Origin: Myxococcota bacterium
GTDB lineage: Bacteria; Myxococcota_A; UBA796
Direction of reading: 5' to 3'
Length of the DNA: 64,000 nt
Assembly (NCBI GenBank): GCA_029251165.1
Contig: JAQXDW010000114.1
Coordinates: 1 to 64,000, forward strand
The notes under the pieces: model-generated
What the model saw: the letters and a program-made list of their open reading frames with translations, nothing else
Database searches by the model: none
What the model was told of the DNA's origin: nothing
In this document: positions 9,965 through 18,856 of the stretch, in pieces
How positions within the stretch are numbered: position 1 is the first letter of the stretch
Layout: every line of letters starts with the position of its first letter
Program-made: the position numbers and the translations under genes

Positions 9965-11884
9965 GTGCGCTTGCTTCCTCTCCTCCTTGCCCATGCCTGC
10001 TCTGAGTACGATCTCAGCGAGCGGACCCCGGACCCGCTCGGCGGAGACGACACCGCGCCAGGAGAGACGGCGCCGGAGGAAGACGCCCCCCCAGACTGCA
10101 CCGTCGCGCTGGCGGATGCTGTCGAGGTGCCGCTCAACAAGGAGTGCACCGTCGCCGCAGTTGACGTCGAGGATCCCTGGGCTGTGGAGATCGAGTGGCA
10201 GTGGCGCGGCCTGTCCACGGATCCAGACCTCGACCAGGTGATGATGCTGCCGGTGGTCGGAAACCTCACCGATGACGATGGCGACGGACTCATCACCGAG
10301 TCCGATATCCCCGACATCGTGGCGATCGCGTTCGACGGCGCCGAAGGCTGGTCGGCGGAGAACGTCACCTTCTCTGCAGCCCCTGCCACCCTCGTCCTCC
10401 TGGAGAGCAGCAGCGGCGCGGAGCAGTGGTCGCTGCCGGGGTTCTACTGGAAGGGCGGCCCGGCCATCGCAGACGTCACCGGAGATGGTAAAGCCGAGAT
10501 CATCGCCTTTGACGACGAGATGCACGTGGTGGCAGTCTCCGGTGAGGGGGAGATCCTCTGGACCAGCGATGTCTCCGTCGACTACGCCTACCCCCACATC
10601 AACGTCGCCGATCTCGACGCCGACGGCGCTCCGGAGGTGCTCGCCGACACCCTCGTCCTCGACGGCGCGACCGGCGCGCTGGAGCAGTCCTTCACCGTTC
10701 CCTTCGAGATGATGGCCCGGATGCCCGCTGCCGCTGACCTCGATCTCGACGGCTTCCAGGAGCTGATCATCGGCAGCACCCTCTACAGCCACGACGGCAC
10801 CGAGCGCTGGACCAGCACGATCTCCGGCACCTATGGTCACTGGGTCGCGATCCTCGATGCCGACGATGACATCTACGGTGAGGTCGCGATGATCGGCAAC
10901 GGTGAGCTTGCGATCTACGACACCGACGGCAGCATCCTCTCCCGCAGTCCTGCCGGCACTGAGCAGCCTGGCCCGCCCTGCGTGGCAGACTTCGACGGCG
11001 ACGGCGAGGCGGAGATCGGCTGGGCCTCTAGCAGCCTGTTCAACCTCTACGAGCTCGACGGCACGGTCATCTGGACCCGCTCGATCACCGACGCCACCGG
11101 GCTCGCGGGCTGCAGCGGCTACGACGTCGACGGAGACGGTGCCTATGAGGTCTTCTACGCTGATGAGAACACCTTCTTCATCTTCGATGGCGCCACCGGG
11201 CTGACCAACTACTCGATCACAGGCCACGCCTCGGGAACGATCTTCGAGTATCCAATCGTCGCAGACATCGATCGCGATGGATCTGCGGAGGTCGTGATGG
11301 TCAGCAACAACTTCCGCCAGGACGGTGATGGCTGGGCGGGAGTGACGGTGCTGGGGCATGCCGAGAACGGCTGGGCAGCCAGCGGCCCGACCTGGAACGT
11401 GCACGACTTCGCGGTGACCAACATCGAGCAGGACGGCACTGTGCCGCGCCTCCCCGAGCCCTCCTGGCTCATCTACAACGCCTACCGCTCCCGGCCGGCC
11501 ATCGATGCCGTCGCGGTCGATCTCTATGCCGACATCACCGACGTCTGCTACGCCGGCTGTGCGCCCGACGACGTGGTCCGGGTCGCGGTGCAGGTGCTCA
11601 ACCAGGGGGCCACCCGCGCCCGCTCTGGCCTGCCCGTCTCTCTGTTTCGCCGCGACGGCAACTCACTGACCGCCATCGGCCTCGCCTACACCGCAGATGC
11701 CATCGACCCCGGAACCGGACTGCCCGGCATCGAGATCGCGGTGCTGGCTGGCTGGCTGGAGGGGGCGGATGCCATCGAGGCCCGCGCCGATGATCTGGGC
11801 GCCGGGTTCGGACTCATCAGCGAGTGCGACGAGTGGAACAACGGCGGACTGTGGTCGGATCTGGAGTGCGTCGACGTACCCTGA
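9965..11884 (+). CDS. FG-GAP/VCBS repeat lipoprotein with CARDB-like C-terminus
   Basis: The 639-residue protein begins at a GTG with a signal peptide ending in LAHA|C. After an acidic linker come repeated Ca-binding-type segments such as VADLDADGAPEV and VADFDGDGEAEI, the pattern of FG-GAP/VCBS beta-propeller blades. The last 130 residues, ending ECDEWNN, resemble a CARDB adhesion domain. Such proteins are exposed on the surface and are often adhesins or carbohydrate-interacting proteins. A close paralogue is encoded at 20586-22406. No enzymatic motif was seen. Confidence 0.85.
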   Translation: MRLLPLLLAHACSEYDLSERTPDPLGGDDTAPGETAPEEDAPPDCTVALADAVEVPLNKECTVAAVDVEDPWAVEIEWQWRGLSTDPDLDQVMMLPVVGNLTDDDGDGLITESDIPDIVAIAFDGAEGWSAENVTFSAAPATLVLLESSSGAEQWSLPGFYWKGGPAIADVTGDGKAEIIAFDDEMHVVAVSGEGEILWTSDVSVDYAYPHINVADLDADGAPEVLADTLVLDGATGALEQSFTVPFEMMARMPAAADLDLDGFQELIIGSTLYSHDGTERWTSTISGTYGHWVAILDADDDIYGEVAMIGNGELAIYDTDGSILSRSPAGTEQPGPPCVADFDGDGEAEIGWASSSLFNLYELDGTVIWTRSITDATGLAGCSGYDVDGDGAYEVFYADENTFFIFDGATGLTNYSITGHASGTIFEYPIVADIDRDGSAEVVMVSNNFRQDGDGWAGVTVLGHAENGWAASGPTWNVHDFAVTNIEQDGTVPRLPEPSWLIYNAYRSRPAIDAVAVDLYADITDVCYAGCAPDDVVRVAVQVLNQGATRARSGLPVSLFRRDGNSLTAIGLAYTADAIDPGTGLPGIEIAVLAGWLEGADAIEARADDLGAGFGLISECDEWNNGGLWSDLECVDVP

Positions 11885-11932
11885 GCGCGCTGTGATCGCT
11901 CGTGGTGCGGGGAGAGCGGCTGCGCGCCTGGC

Positions 11933-12667
11933 TCAGTACCCCATCGACACCAGCAGCTCTCCGATCGATGCCGTCGTGCCCACCTCCAGCGCCCGACAGA
12001 TCTGTGCATGCCCGATGCTCACCTCGTCGAGCTCCGCCATCTCGCGGAGGCCGTGCATGTTGGTGCTGTCGAGGTCGTGTCCGGCGTTGACCCCGAGACC
12101 GGCGGCTGCGGCAGCCCTTCCTGTCGCCAGGATGCGCGCGGTCTGCGTGTTCTGCTCGGGGGTGCCCCATGCCCAGGCGTAGGGGCCGGTGTACAGCTCC
12201 ACCCGATCGACGCCGATGTCTGCGGCATGCTGCATGCCCGCTGGGGTGCAGTCCATGAAGATCGACACCCGGATTCCAGCAGCCTTGAGGCGGGCGATGG
12301 TCGGGCGGAGTCGGCTGGCTTCGCGGGGGAGATCCCAGCCGTGGTCGGAGGTGATCTCGCCGGGGGTGACCGGCACGAGGGTGCACTGGGCCGGGCGAAC
12401 CGCGAGGACCTGCTCGATGATGAACGGGTGGTCCTCGCACTCAATGTTCAGCTCCACCCCGGGATGATGCGCCGCCATGTGGGCGGCGACGGCGGTCACA
12501 TCGTCGAACCGAATGTGCCGCTGGTCGAGCCGGGGGTGGATGGTGATTCCGTGGGCTCCGGCGGCCAGACAGGTGTCCAGTGCCGCGAGGAGATCAGGGT
12601 TGTTGTGACCCCGAGAGTTTCGGAGCAGGGCGTACTTGTTGATGTTGACCGACAGGAGAGCTGGCAT
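11933..12667 (-). CDS. pdxJ: Pyridoxine 5'-phosphate synthase PdxJ
   Basis: PdxJ condenses 1-deoxy-xylulose 5-phosphate with 3-amino-2-oxopropyl phosphate to give pyridoxine 5'-phosphate, the last ring-forming step of the DXP-dependent vitamin B6 route. The 244-residue length is normal. Family motifs are clear: LSVNINKYALLRNSRG at the N-terminus, HPRLDQRHIR (44-53), NIE near residue 74, and VNAGHDL near residue 190, covering the catalytic His and Glu and the phosphate site. A strong ribosome site (GAGGAGT) precedes ATG 12667. It converges on the FG-GAP gene, with 48 bases between stops. Confidence 0.97.
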   Translation of the reverse strand: MPALLSVNINKYALLRNSRGHNNPDLLAALDTCLAAGAHGITIHPRLDQRHIRFDDVTAVAAHMAAHHPGVELNIECEDHPFIIEQVLAVRPAQCTLVPVTPGEITSDHGWDLPREASRLRPTIARLKAAGIRVSIFMDCTPAGMQHAADIGVDRVELYTGPYAWAWGTPEQNTQTARILATGRAAAAAGLGVNAGHDLDSTNMHGLREMAELDEVSIGHAQICRALEVGTTASIGELLVSMGY

Positions 12668-12691
12668 GGCACTCCTCTATCCTGGTCAGCC

Positions 12692-13366
12692 TCAGCAATA
12701 CAGGGCAGCGAACTCCGCGAGGAGGTCGGCGAGGTGGTTCGCCTCTTCGGCGAGCGCGCGGGCACGGTCCGCGACTCCGTCTGGACAGGTCTCGCCGCAC
12801 TCCGCGAGCTGCCGAGCCTCGTCGGCGATGGCCTCCAGCTCGAAGGCGTAGGCGGTGTAGACCCGCTTCATCGGCCACTGACCAGAAGTGGCCGTCTCAA
12901 GCTCCACCGCGGCCTCCACGACTCCGGGTATCGGCGCCTCGCCGCCGATGGCTGGATCGGCATGGGGGAGGGGGAGCATGGTGAGCGAGCGGAGCAGCGC
13001 GCTGTGGACGCCGAGGGCTTCCCGGAGCGCAGCGACCCGATCGACGAGACGGGGCGCGGTCGCGGCGAAGGTGCCATCGACCTGCATGGCCGGCGAGGAC
13101 GAGAGGCTCTGCCGAAGCGCGACGGTGAGCCCGACGGCTGCCCGTGCGGTGGTGTCGGAGCGAGACAGCAGCGCGCCGTGGGCCCGCAGCGTGTTGCGCT
13201 CCGTGATCGGCTGGGCATTGAGCCGCGCCTGCATGGCCGCGAGCTCTTCCTGCGCCCGCTCCGCTGGGCTGGGCGGTGCCGCCTCTTCGACGGGGGCCGC
13301 TGGCGGCGCGGGGAAGCAGCCCGGAGCGAGCAGTGCGGCAGTCAGGGCCAGAATAAGGGGACGCAT
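12692..13366 (-). CDS. Predicted lipoprotein, function unknown
   Basis: The 224-residue protein starts MRPLILALTAALLAPGC, a clear lipobox, and continues with a Pro/Ala/Glu-rich linker. The body is mainly predicted helix with many Ala, Leu and Glu. It contains two Cys near LAECGETC and a final Cys at the C-terminus. ATG 13366 is preferred over a Met three codons upstream because GAGG then lies nine bases away. It precedes pdxJ by 24 bases and may be cotranscribed with it, but no functional link is evident. I do not recognise the family. Confidence 0.7.
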   Translation of the reverse strand: MRPLILALTAALLAPGCFPAPPAAPVEEAAPPSPAERAQEELAAMQARLNAQPITERNTLRAHGALLSRSDTTARAAVGLTVALRQSLSSSPAMQVDGTFAATAPRLVDRVAALREALGVHSALLRSLTMLPLPHADPAIGGEAPIPGVVEAAVELETATSGQWPMKRVYTAYAFELEAIADEARQLAECGETCPDGVADRARALAEEANHLADLLAEFAALYC

Positions 13367-13436
13367 GCAAGACATCCTCGGTCTATAGACATCTTTACAT
13401 GACAAGAGTTTTTGCCCAGTCACATTCTCTTGGCAA

Positions 13437-13490
13437 GCTGTGGCCTCCACGCTGTGGCCTCCACGCTGTGGCCTCTTGGCACGCTGTGGG
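13437..13490. repeat. 14-base tandem repeat in an intergenic region
   Basis: GCTGTGGCCTCCAC occurs at 13437-13450 and again at 13451-13464. It is followed by a diverged unit starting GCTGTGGCCTC at 13465 and another GCTGTGG at 13483. The array lies between the start of the lipoprotein gene at 13366 and the stop of the gene at 13585, so it may belong to the promoter region of the lipoprotein gene. No function is shown. Confidence 0.6.
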
Positions 13491-13584
13491 CATGTGGAGA
13501 CGTTGACCCCTGCTGGATGTCGTTCTGGTCGGCTCGGTCCGAACGTCTGAGAGATCGCCCGCCAGGCTGCCGCGTGAGCAGGGC

Positions 13585-14040
13585 CTACTCGCTGACGCTC
13601 GGGGTCGTGCTGAAGATCGAATCACAGACCGCCGGCTGCTCAGCGCCTCGGTACAGGCAGGTGCCCACCCACGCTGCGGTCGCTCCGCTGCGCAGGACCA
13701 TCTCCGAGCCGTGGAGCGACAGGGTGACCTCCAGGCACTCTGCAGGGGTTCCCGTGAGCGTGCAGGTTATGGCTTCCGGGGGAGAGACTGGGATGCCGGC
13801 CATCGAGAACGGCTCGAGCTGACGCTGGAGCGCGACCTTCCGGGGATCGCTGCCGGTGGCTTCCTCCAGCAGCAGGGCCGCGCCGCCGCAGTCGACTCGC
13901 AGCGCGCCGCCCTCACCGACCGCGCGGCATCCCTCTGGAACCGTCACCGCGACGACCGACTGCCACTGTGACAGCTCCGCGGGCTCCTGTGCGGACGCAA
14001 GGCTGCTGAGCAGCGCGCCGATGATGCTCCCGATTCGCAT
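13585..14040 (-). CDS. Small secreted protein, function unknown
   Basis: The 151-residue protein has a signal peptide (MRIGSIIGALLSSLASA followed by QEP). The mature part has six Cys residues, in contexts such as GCRAVG, VDCGG and TCTLTG, so disulfides are likely in the periplasm or outside. The ATG at 14040 follows GGGGAAG at a suitable distance. The gene is downstream of the DUF6569 gene by 57 bases on the same strand. I recognise no domain. Confidence 0.65.
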   Translation of the reverse strand: MRIGSIIGALLSSLASAQEPAELSQWQSVVAVTVPEGCRAVGEGGALRVDCGGAALLLEEATGSDPRKVALQRQLEPFSMAGIPVSPPEAITCTLTGTPAECLEVTLSLHGSEMVLRSGATAAWVGTCLYRGAEQPAVCDSIFSTTPSVSE

Positions 14041-14097
14041 GTGCTTCCCCCTCACTCCTACAGACACCACAGGGTGCCAGAAGCGCCACGAGAGGTG

Positions 14098-15009
14098 TCA
14101 GTCGACGTCGATGACGTGCAGAGAGGCGGAGCCGGTGAGGGCCTGCTGGAGGTAGAGCGCGGCGGCCTCCGGATCGGGGGCGATGGGCTCCAGGTCGTCC
14201 ATGACCACGGCATCCAAGGCGTAGCCGTCGAGCAGGGTGGTGCGACCGACCTCCGCGAGCTGTGGATCGCCGAAGATCTCTGCGTGGACGATCTGAGTGC
14301 CCTGCGCGATCACCGCACCGACGACCTGATGCTGGGCACCGATGGCTGAGCGGAGGGTCTGCCGGTACTGGAGCATCTCCGGTCCGTTGGTGGCGATGTA
14401 GGCACCGGTTGCGCTGCCGCCGCGCGCGGTGTTCATGGCTGCGATGGCGGCCCAGGTGGTGTCCTGGCCGCTCTTGGTGGCGTTGCGCAGCGCCAGCTCG
14501 GCGCGCCCGCCATAGGAAAAGGTCGCCGCAGCATCCGACCAGCGGCCCTTCTCCACACAGTGAACCTGGACCATCTGCGGACCGCTGTCCGGCGGGATGA
14601 TGAGGTCCTCCGTGAAGATGCGATCCTGCCGCCCGCCGCGAACCACCTCGCCGGCCATGACGAGGACCGGCTCCTTGCTGTGGTTGGTCAGCATGAGGTT
14701 GGTGTAGCTGCCGCCCTGGCCCTTGTTCTCGCTGACGATCAGCGCTCCATCGGCCATGGCCTCTGAGAAGCTGTCGAGCTCACCGCTCACGACCTTCGGC
14801 GCGCTCTCATCGATGACTGGGTAGACTGTGACCCCGCCGACCTGGACCGGCTCGCCGATCGAGAGGTGCTTGCTGGCGGTGGTCTGGGACTGGGCGAGGC
14901 GCTCAAGGCCAGGCTCCTTGCCATACGGGCTGGCTTCATCTTTGCCGTAGAAGTCTCCAGCGAAAGATGGGGCGATGAGAACGGCGAGCAGGGCGAGGGT
15001 GCGGTTCAT
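14098..15009 (-). CDS. Secreted ARPP-1/DUF6569 domain protein
   Basis: The 303-residue protein has a signal peptide (MNRTLALLAVLIAPSFA). Its body matches DUF6569/ARPP-1 proteins, with GALIVSENKGQGGSYTNL, PVLVMAGEVVRGGRQDR and DLIIPP. The family is of unknown activity and is often found as a single exported domain. A very strong ribosome site (AGGAGG) lies just before ATG 15009. Two tandem 20-base repeats lie 62 bases upstream (15072-15111), a candidate control region. Confidence 0.78.
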   Translation of the reverse strand: MNRTLALLAVLIAPSFAGDFYGKDEASPYGKEPGLERLAQSQTTASKHLSIGEPVQVGGVTVYPVIDESAPKVVSGELDSFSEAMADGALIVSENKGQGGSYTNLMLTNHSKEPVLVMAGEVVRGGRQDRIFTEDLIIPPDSGPQMVQVHCVEKGRWSDAAATFSYGGRAELALRNATKSGQDTTWAAIAAMNTARGGSATGAYIATNGPEMLQYRQTLRSAIGAQHQVVGAVIAQGTQIVHAEIFGDPQLAEVGRTTLLDGYALDAVVMDDLEPIAPDPEAAALYLQQALTGSASLHVIDVD

Positions 15010-15071
15010 TGAGACCTCCTGAGAGGGTGCTGACAGCATTGCACTGGTTTGGTTCGGCTTCGATGACAATT

Positions 15072-15111
15072 TATCTGCCGAGCGGGAACATTATCTGCTG
15101 AGCGGGAACAT
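15072..15111. repeat. Two tandem 20-base direct repeats
   Basis: TATCTGCCGAGCGGGAACAT at 15072-15091 is followed directly by TATCTGCTGAGCGGGAACAT at 15092-15111, identical in 19 of 20 bases. They lie upstream of the DUF6569 gene, which reads away from them, and just past the end of the TPR gene. The inner GGGAACATTAT recurs in the divergent promoter region at 16242. A protein-binding site is the simplest reading, but a slippage duplication cannot be excluded. Confidence 0.6.
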
Positions 15112-15140
15112 ATGGACGCCCGCTGCGGCCCCACACCGGC

Positions 15141-16187
15141 TCAGCGGCTCTCCAGCACCGCCTCCACCAGCGCCAGCTTCTCGGTCCACTCCGGGTCGTC
15201 GTCGTCGACCTCCAGCGCCTGCCGGTAGTATGCGGCGGCCTCTCGGGTCCGCCCCTCTGCCAGCAGCTGATCGCCCAGCTCGCCCAGGACCTCATCGTTC
15301 CCCGGCACCTCCTCCACCAGCCGCTCCAGGATCTCCAGCCGGGTCTGACCGGTGACCGCAGAGAAGCTCTCCAGCGCAGCGGTGTCTGCGGGCGAGAGGA
15401 GCAGCGCGCTGTGGAGGTACTTCCGCGATGCGTCGAGATCGCCCGACTTGGCGTGCGCAATTCCCAGCCGGGTCAGCAGCTCGCTGTCGCTGTAGACCCG
15501 ATCCTGGAGCGGGCTGATCGGACTCGACGTGATGCCCTGGCTGAGGCTTCCGAGCATGCCCTCTAGCGGCATGCCGCTCGGCATTGTCGTGCCGTCACAC
15601 TCCGCGACCCGTGGGTTCCACTCGGTGTCGCTTGGATCCATCGACAGGGCACGACGGTACAGCTCGCAGGCTTCCTCGCTGCGGTTGTTCGCGCGGAGGA
15701 TGTCGCCGAGGTCGCCCAGCGTCTCGTCGCTGGCGCTCTCAGCCGCGTTGGAGACGACCTCCATCACGGCGTCGATGTCACCGAGCGCGATCACGGCCTG
15801 GTGCCACTCACTGTCGGCGGGATCCAGCTGCAGTGCGTACAGGTAGGCAGACAGGGCCTCCTCGTGAAGACCGATGGACATGTAGTAGTCCCCGACGTCT
15901 CCCCACTGCTCGTCGTTGGTTGGATCTCGCAGCGCGGCGCGCACGAGCCGAGGGTTGCTGCGCTTGGAGATCTTGCCGAGCTGGCTGCTGGCCGCTTCGT
16001 GGGTGCTGTCCAAGGCCAGCGCCTGCCCATAGGCCTCGCGTGCCCGCTGCCGCTTGAGCTTGCGCCGGTACGCATCTCCGAGCGCAACCCAGTTGTCCGG
16101 GTTGTCGGGGTCCGAGACGACCATGGCTTGGACCGATCGTATTGAGGTGGCATCAGCGCTGAGTGAAAGCATCAGCAGGGTGAGCAT
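15141..16187 (-). CDS. Exported TPR-repeat protein
   Basis: The 348-residue protein begins MLTLLMLSLSADATS, a very short signal-like segment without basic residues. TPR-type pairs follow: WVALGDAYRRKLKRQRAREAYGQAL, WGDVGDYYMSIGLHEEALSAYL, LGDLGDILRANNRSEEACELY and others, ending near residue 345. TPR proteins are scaffolds for protein interactions. A clear GGAGGA site supports the ATG at 16187. It is divergent from the kinase gene at 16283 and shares its promoter space. The partner is unknown. Confidence 0.78.
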   Translation of the reverse strand: MLTLLMLSLSADATSIRSVQAMVVSDPDNPDNWVALGDAYRRKLKRQRAREAYGQALALDSTHEAASSQLGKISKRSNPRLVRAALRDPTNDEQWGDVGDYYMSIGLHEEALSAYLYALQLDPADSEWHQAVIALGDIDAVMEVVSNAAESASDETLGDLGDILRANNRSEEACELYRRALSMDPSDTEWNPRVAECDGTTMPSGMPLEGMLGSLSQGITSSPISPLQDRVYSDSELLTRLGIAHAKSGDLDASRKYLHSALLLSPADTAALESFSAVTGQTRLEILERLVEEVPGNDEVLGELGDQLLAEGRTREAAAYYRQALEVDDDDPEWTEKLALVEAVLESR

Positions 16188-16241
16188 TTTGGAGTCCTCC
16201 AGAGGCATCAAGACAACGCCTAATGGGTCGGGTTTCTTTCA

Positions 16242-16260
16242 GGGAACATTATTTTTGTTC
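16242..16260. promoter_or_regulatory. Inverted repeat in the divergent TPR/kinase promoter region
   Basis: GAACA at 16244-16248 and TGTTC at 16256-16260 form an inverted repeat with a 7-base AT-only spacer. It overlaps GGGAACATTAT (16242-16252), the same 11 bases found at 15084-15094. The site lies between the TPR start (16187) and the kinase start (16283). It does not have the spacing of a classical LexA box. An operator role is inferred. Confidence 0.4.
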
Positions 16261-16282
16261 GGACGGCGGTATCATCTCGACG

Positions 16283-18856
16283 ATGAAGGACCCCCGGCTC
16301 GCCAGCGCTCTGGCTGACCTGGCCGCTCGACACGGCCTCTCAGAAGCATGCATGAACGAGCTGTCGGCGATCCTGGTGTCGGACGACGTAGACTCTCCGC
16401 TGCCGACGGTGTCCAGCGTGAAGGCTGCTCCGGAGCGTCCCCGGCCGCCGCTGGTGAGGGGCTATGAGAGCGGCGCGCTGCTGGGCGTGGGGGGGATGGG
16501 AGAGGTCTGGCGGGTGTACGATCCTTCCCTCAGCCGACACCTCGCCCTGAAGTCTCTGCGCGCCCACCTCGCCGACGATCCTGTACTGGAGTCCAGGTTT
16601 CTCGGAGAGGCGCGGCTGACCGCTCAGCTCCAGCATCCGGGGATCGTGCCGGTCCACACCACCGGCACGCTGTCGGATGGCCGGCGCTACTTCACGATGA
16701 AGGAGGTCAGCGGGCGCACCCTCCGAGAGATCATCCGAGAGCTGCACCGTGACTCGACCGCTCGCCGGTGGGTGAGCACCTCGGACGGCTGGAGCCTCAA
16801 CCGGCTGCTCGCCGCCTTTCATCAGGTCTGTCAGACCGTCGCCTATGCCCACCAGCGCGGGGTGCTGCACCGGGACCTCAAGCCCGCCAACATCATGATG
16901 GGGGAGCTTGGTGAGGTCTACGTCATGGACTGGGGGCTGGCGCGGGTGGACGGCACGGTCGAGCAGAGTCCAGCCCGCGGCACGGCGGCAGCGGACGCCA
17001 CCCTCACGGTCTGGGGGGCGGTCCCCGGCACCCCGGCCTACATGTCTCCCGAGCAGATCGTCGGCGACATCGACGCCATCGGACCGGCCTCCGACGTCTA
17101 CGCACTGGGTGCGATGCTCTACGAGATCCTCTCGGGCCAGCCGCCCTATGGTCGCGGGCGCCCGGAGGACACCATCCGACGCAGCCGAGCCGGCCCGCCG
17201 ACCCTGCCCAGCAAGTGCCGACCCGAGCAGTCCGGCCCGCCGATCCCCGATGACCTGGAGACGCTGTGCATGCAGGCGCTGTCTCAGGATCCCAGCTCGC
17301 GGTTTCCCAATGCTGGCGCGCTGTCTCGTGAGATCAGCGCATGGCTCGATGGTGCCCGTCGGCAGGAGCTGGCCCGGGCGCTGGTCATTGCCGCAGACCT
17401 GCGGCTCGCTGATGCGGCCCGACACCGCGAGGATGTCATCACCCTTCGCGCAGAAGCCGACGCCATCCTCGCTGCGGTGCCGTCGCATGCTCCGGTGGCG
17501 CGAAAGCTGCCGGGCTGGGAGAAGCTCGACGCCGCCGAGGCCTTAGAGCGGAGCGCGGCCCGAGAGACGCTGGAGGGCGTCCAGAAGCTCCGCGCGGCGC
17601 TGTACCAGGCCCCCGACTTCGCCGATGCCCACGACAAGCTCGCCCGCCACTACGCCTGGGACCACCGTGCGGCGGAGGCCCGGGGAGACACCAGCGCGGC
17701 GGAGGGGCTGGAGATCCTGCTGCGCGACCATGATCGCGGGGCGCACGCCCGCTACCTCCAGGGCGACGGTGCGCTCACCCTGATCACCGATCCGCCAGGC
17801 GCGACCGCACGACTGTACCGCTACGACCGCCACCAGCGGCGGCAGGTCGCCACCTTCCTGTCAGTCCTCGGCACCACTCCGCTGCACCGCGCCTCTCTGC
17901 CCCGAGGCAGCTACCTGCTCACCCTCAAGGCGCCGGGGCGGGCGCTGGTGCGCTATCCGGTGAGCATCGGTCGAGAGGAGCACTGGGACGGCGTTCGGCC
18001 TGGCACCGCCAGCCCGACCCCCATCCTCCTGCCCCCGAAGGGCGTGCTGGATGTCGACGATGTCTACGTCCCTGCCGGCTGGTTCCGCTCTGGTGGCGAT
18101 GGCATCGCCCCGCTCTCTCTGCCCCGGCGTCGGCTGTGGTGTGACCGCTTCGTGATCCGGCGCCACCCGGTCACCAATGCCGAGTACCTCCAGTTCCTCA
18201 ACACCCTGCTGTCCTGGAGGCGGGAGACCGAGGCGCTGCGGTGGGCCCCCCGAGAGCGCGCGGGATCCTCCGGGGATCCCGGAGCCTTGATCTACGGGCG
18301 CGCTGCCGACGGTCAATTCATCCTCGTCTCGGACACCGACGGCGACCGGTGGGAGTCGGACTGGCCGGTGCTCAAGGTCGGCTGGGAGGGCGCGGCGGCG
18401 TTCGCCCGGTGGTGGTCGGTGAAGACCGGGTACTCCTGGCGGCTTCCCGGCGAGTTCGAGTGGGAGAAAGCGGCACGGGGAGTCGATGGCCGCGCCTATC
18501 CCTGGGGAGACTTCCTCGATCCGACCTTCTGCAGCATGCGGGACAGCCACCCGCCCGCCCGCCGGCTCCCTGCCCGGGTCACCGACTACCCCCTCGACGT
18601 CAGTCCCTACGGGGTACGCGGGATGGGCGGCAACGCCCGAGACTGGTGCCTGGATCCCTGGCGAGCGGAGGGCAGCCGGATCTCGGACGGAGCCCTGTCT
18701 CCGCCGCCCAACAGCGACGGAGCAGCCGACCGCCGGGTCTGCCGAGGCGGTGCCTGGTGGCAGCACGCCGAGCATGCCCGGAGTGCTTCTCGGGTGGGCG
18801 TGCGCGCCACCCTCCGCGACGTCGGCGTGAGCTTTCGACTCGTGAGGTCCCTGTGA
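16283..18856 (+). CDS. Ser/Thr protein kinase fused to PEGA-like and SUMF-like domains
   Basis: The 857-residue protein has a Hanks-type kinase domain. It shows glycine loop GVGGMG (69-74), Lys90, HRDLKPAN (196-203), DWG in place of DFG (216-218), and GTPAYMSPE. A helical stretch with a TPR-like part (about 360-490) follows, then a PEGA-like region (about 497-565) and a SUMF/FGE-sulfatase fold (about 595-855). The SUMF part keeps RVCRGGAWW but lacks the paired Cys of formylglycine-generating enzymes, so it is probably a binding module. No membrane segment was seen. The Met at 16283 is chosen on sequence, though no clear ribosome site exists. Confidence 0.9.
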   Translation: MKDPRLASALADLAARHGLSEACMNELSAILVSDDVDSPLPTVSSVKAAPERPRPPLVRGYESGALLGVGGMGEVWRVYDPSLSRHLALKSLRAHLADDPVLESRFLGEARLTAQLQHPGIVPVHTTGTLSDGRRYFTMKEVSGRTLREIIRELHRDSTARRWVSTSDGWSLNRLLAAFHQVCQTVAYAHQRGVLHRDLKPANIMMGELGEVYVMDWGLARVDGTVEQSPARGTAAADATLTVWGAVPGTPAYMSPEQIVGDIDAIGPASDVYALGAMLYEILSGQPPYGRGRPEDTIRRSRAGPPTLPSKCRPEQSGPPIPDDLETLCMQALSQDPSSRFPNAGALSREISAWLDGARRQELARALVIAADLRLADAARHREDVITLRAEADAILAAVPSHAPVARKLPGWEKLDAAEALERSAARETLEGVQKLRAALYQAPDFADAHDKLARHYAWDHRAAEARGDTSAAEGLEILLRDHDRGAHARYLQGDGALTLITDPPGATARLYRYDRHQRRQVATFLSVLGTTPLHRASLPRGSYLLTLKAPGRALVRYPVSIGREEHWDGVRPGTASPTPILLPPKGVLDVDDVYVPAGWFRSGGDGIAPLSLPRRRLWCDRFVIRRHPVTNAEYLQFLNTLLSWRRETEALRWAPRERAGSSGDPGALIYGRAADGQFILVSDTDGDRWESDWPVLKVGWEGAAAFARWWSVKTGYSWRLPGEFEWEKAARGVDGRAYPWGDFLDPTFCSMRDSHPPARRLPARVTDYPLDVSPYGVRGMGGNARDWCLDPWRAEGSRISDGALSPPPNSDGAADRRVCRGGAWWQHAEHARSASRVGVRATLRDVGVSFRLVRSL

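Noticed and set aside
9956..11404. Long open frame on the minus strand opposite the FG-GAP gene
   Set aside because: The repeated Asp/Gly codons of the FG-GAP protein leave the opposite frame open. It has no ribosome site or domain.
13476..13493. Sigma-54-like promoter as a firm feature
   Set aside because: GG-N10-GC is met, but the -12 element is GGGC rather than TTGC and no plus-strand gene follows closely; kept only as a low-interest note.
15071..15460. Minus-strand frame covering the tandem repeat
   Set aside because: It overlaps the TPR gene in another frame, with Arg/Trp/Ser-rich composition and no ribosome site.
16244..16260. LexA/SOS box at GAACA-N7-TGTTC
   Set aside because: The spacer makes GAAC-N9-GTTC, longer than GAAC-N4-GTTC, and the neighbours are not DNA repair genes.
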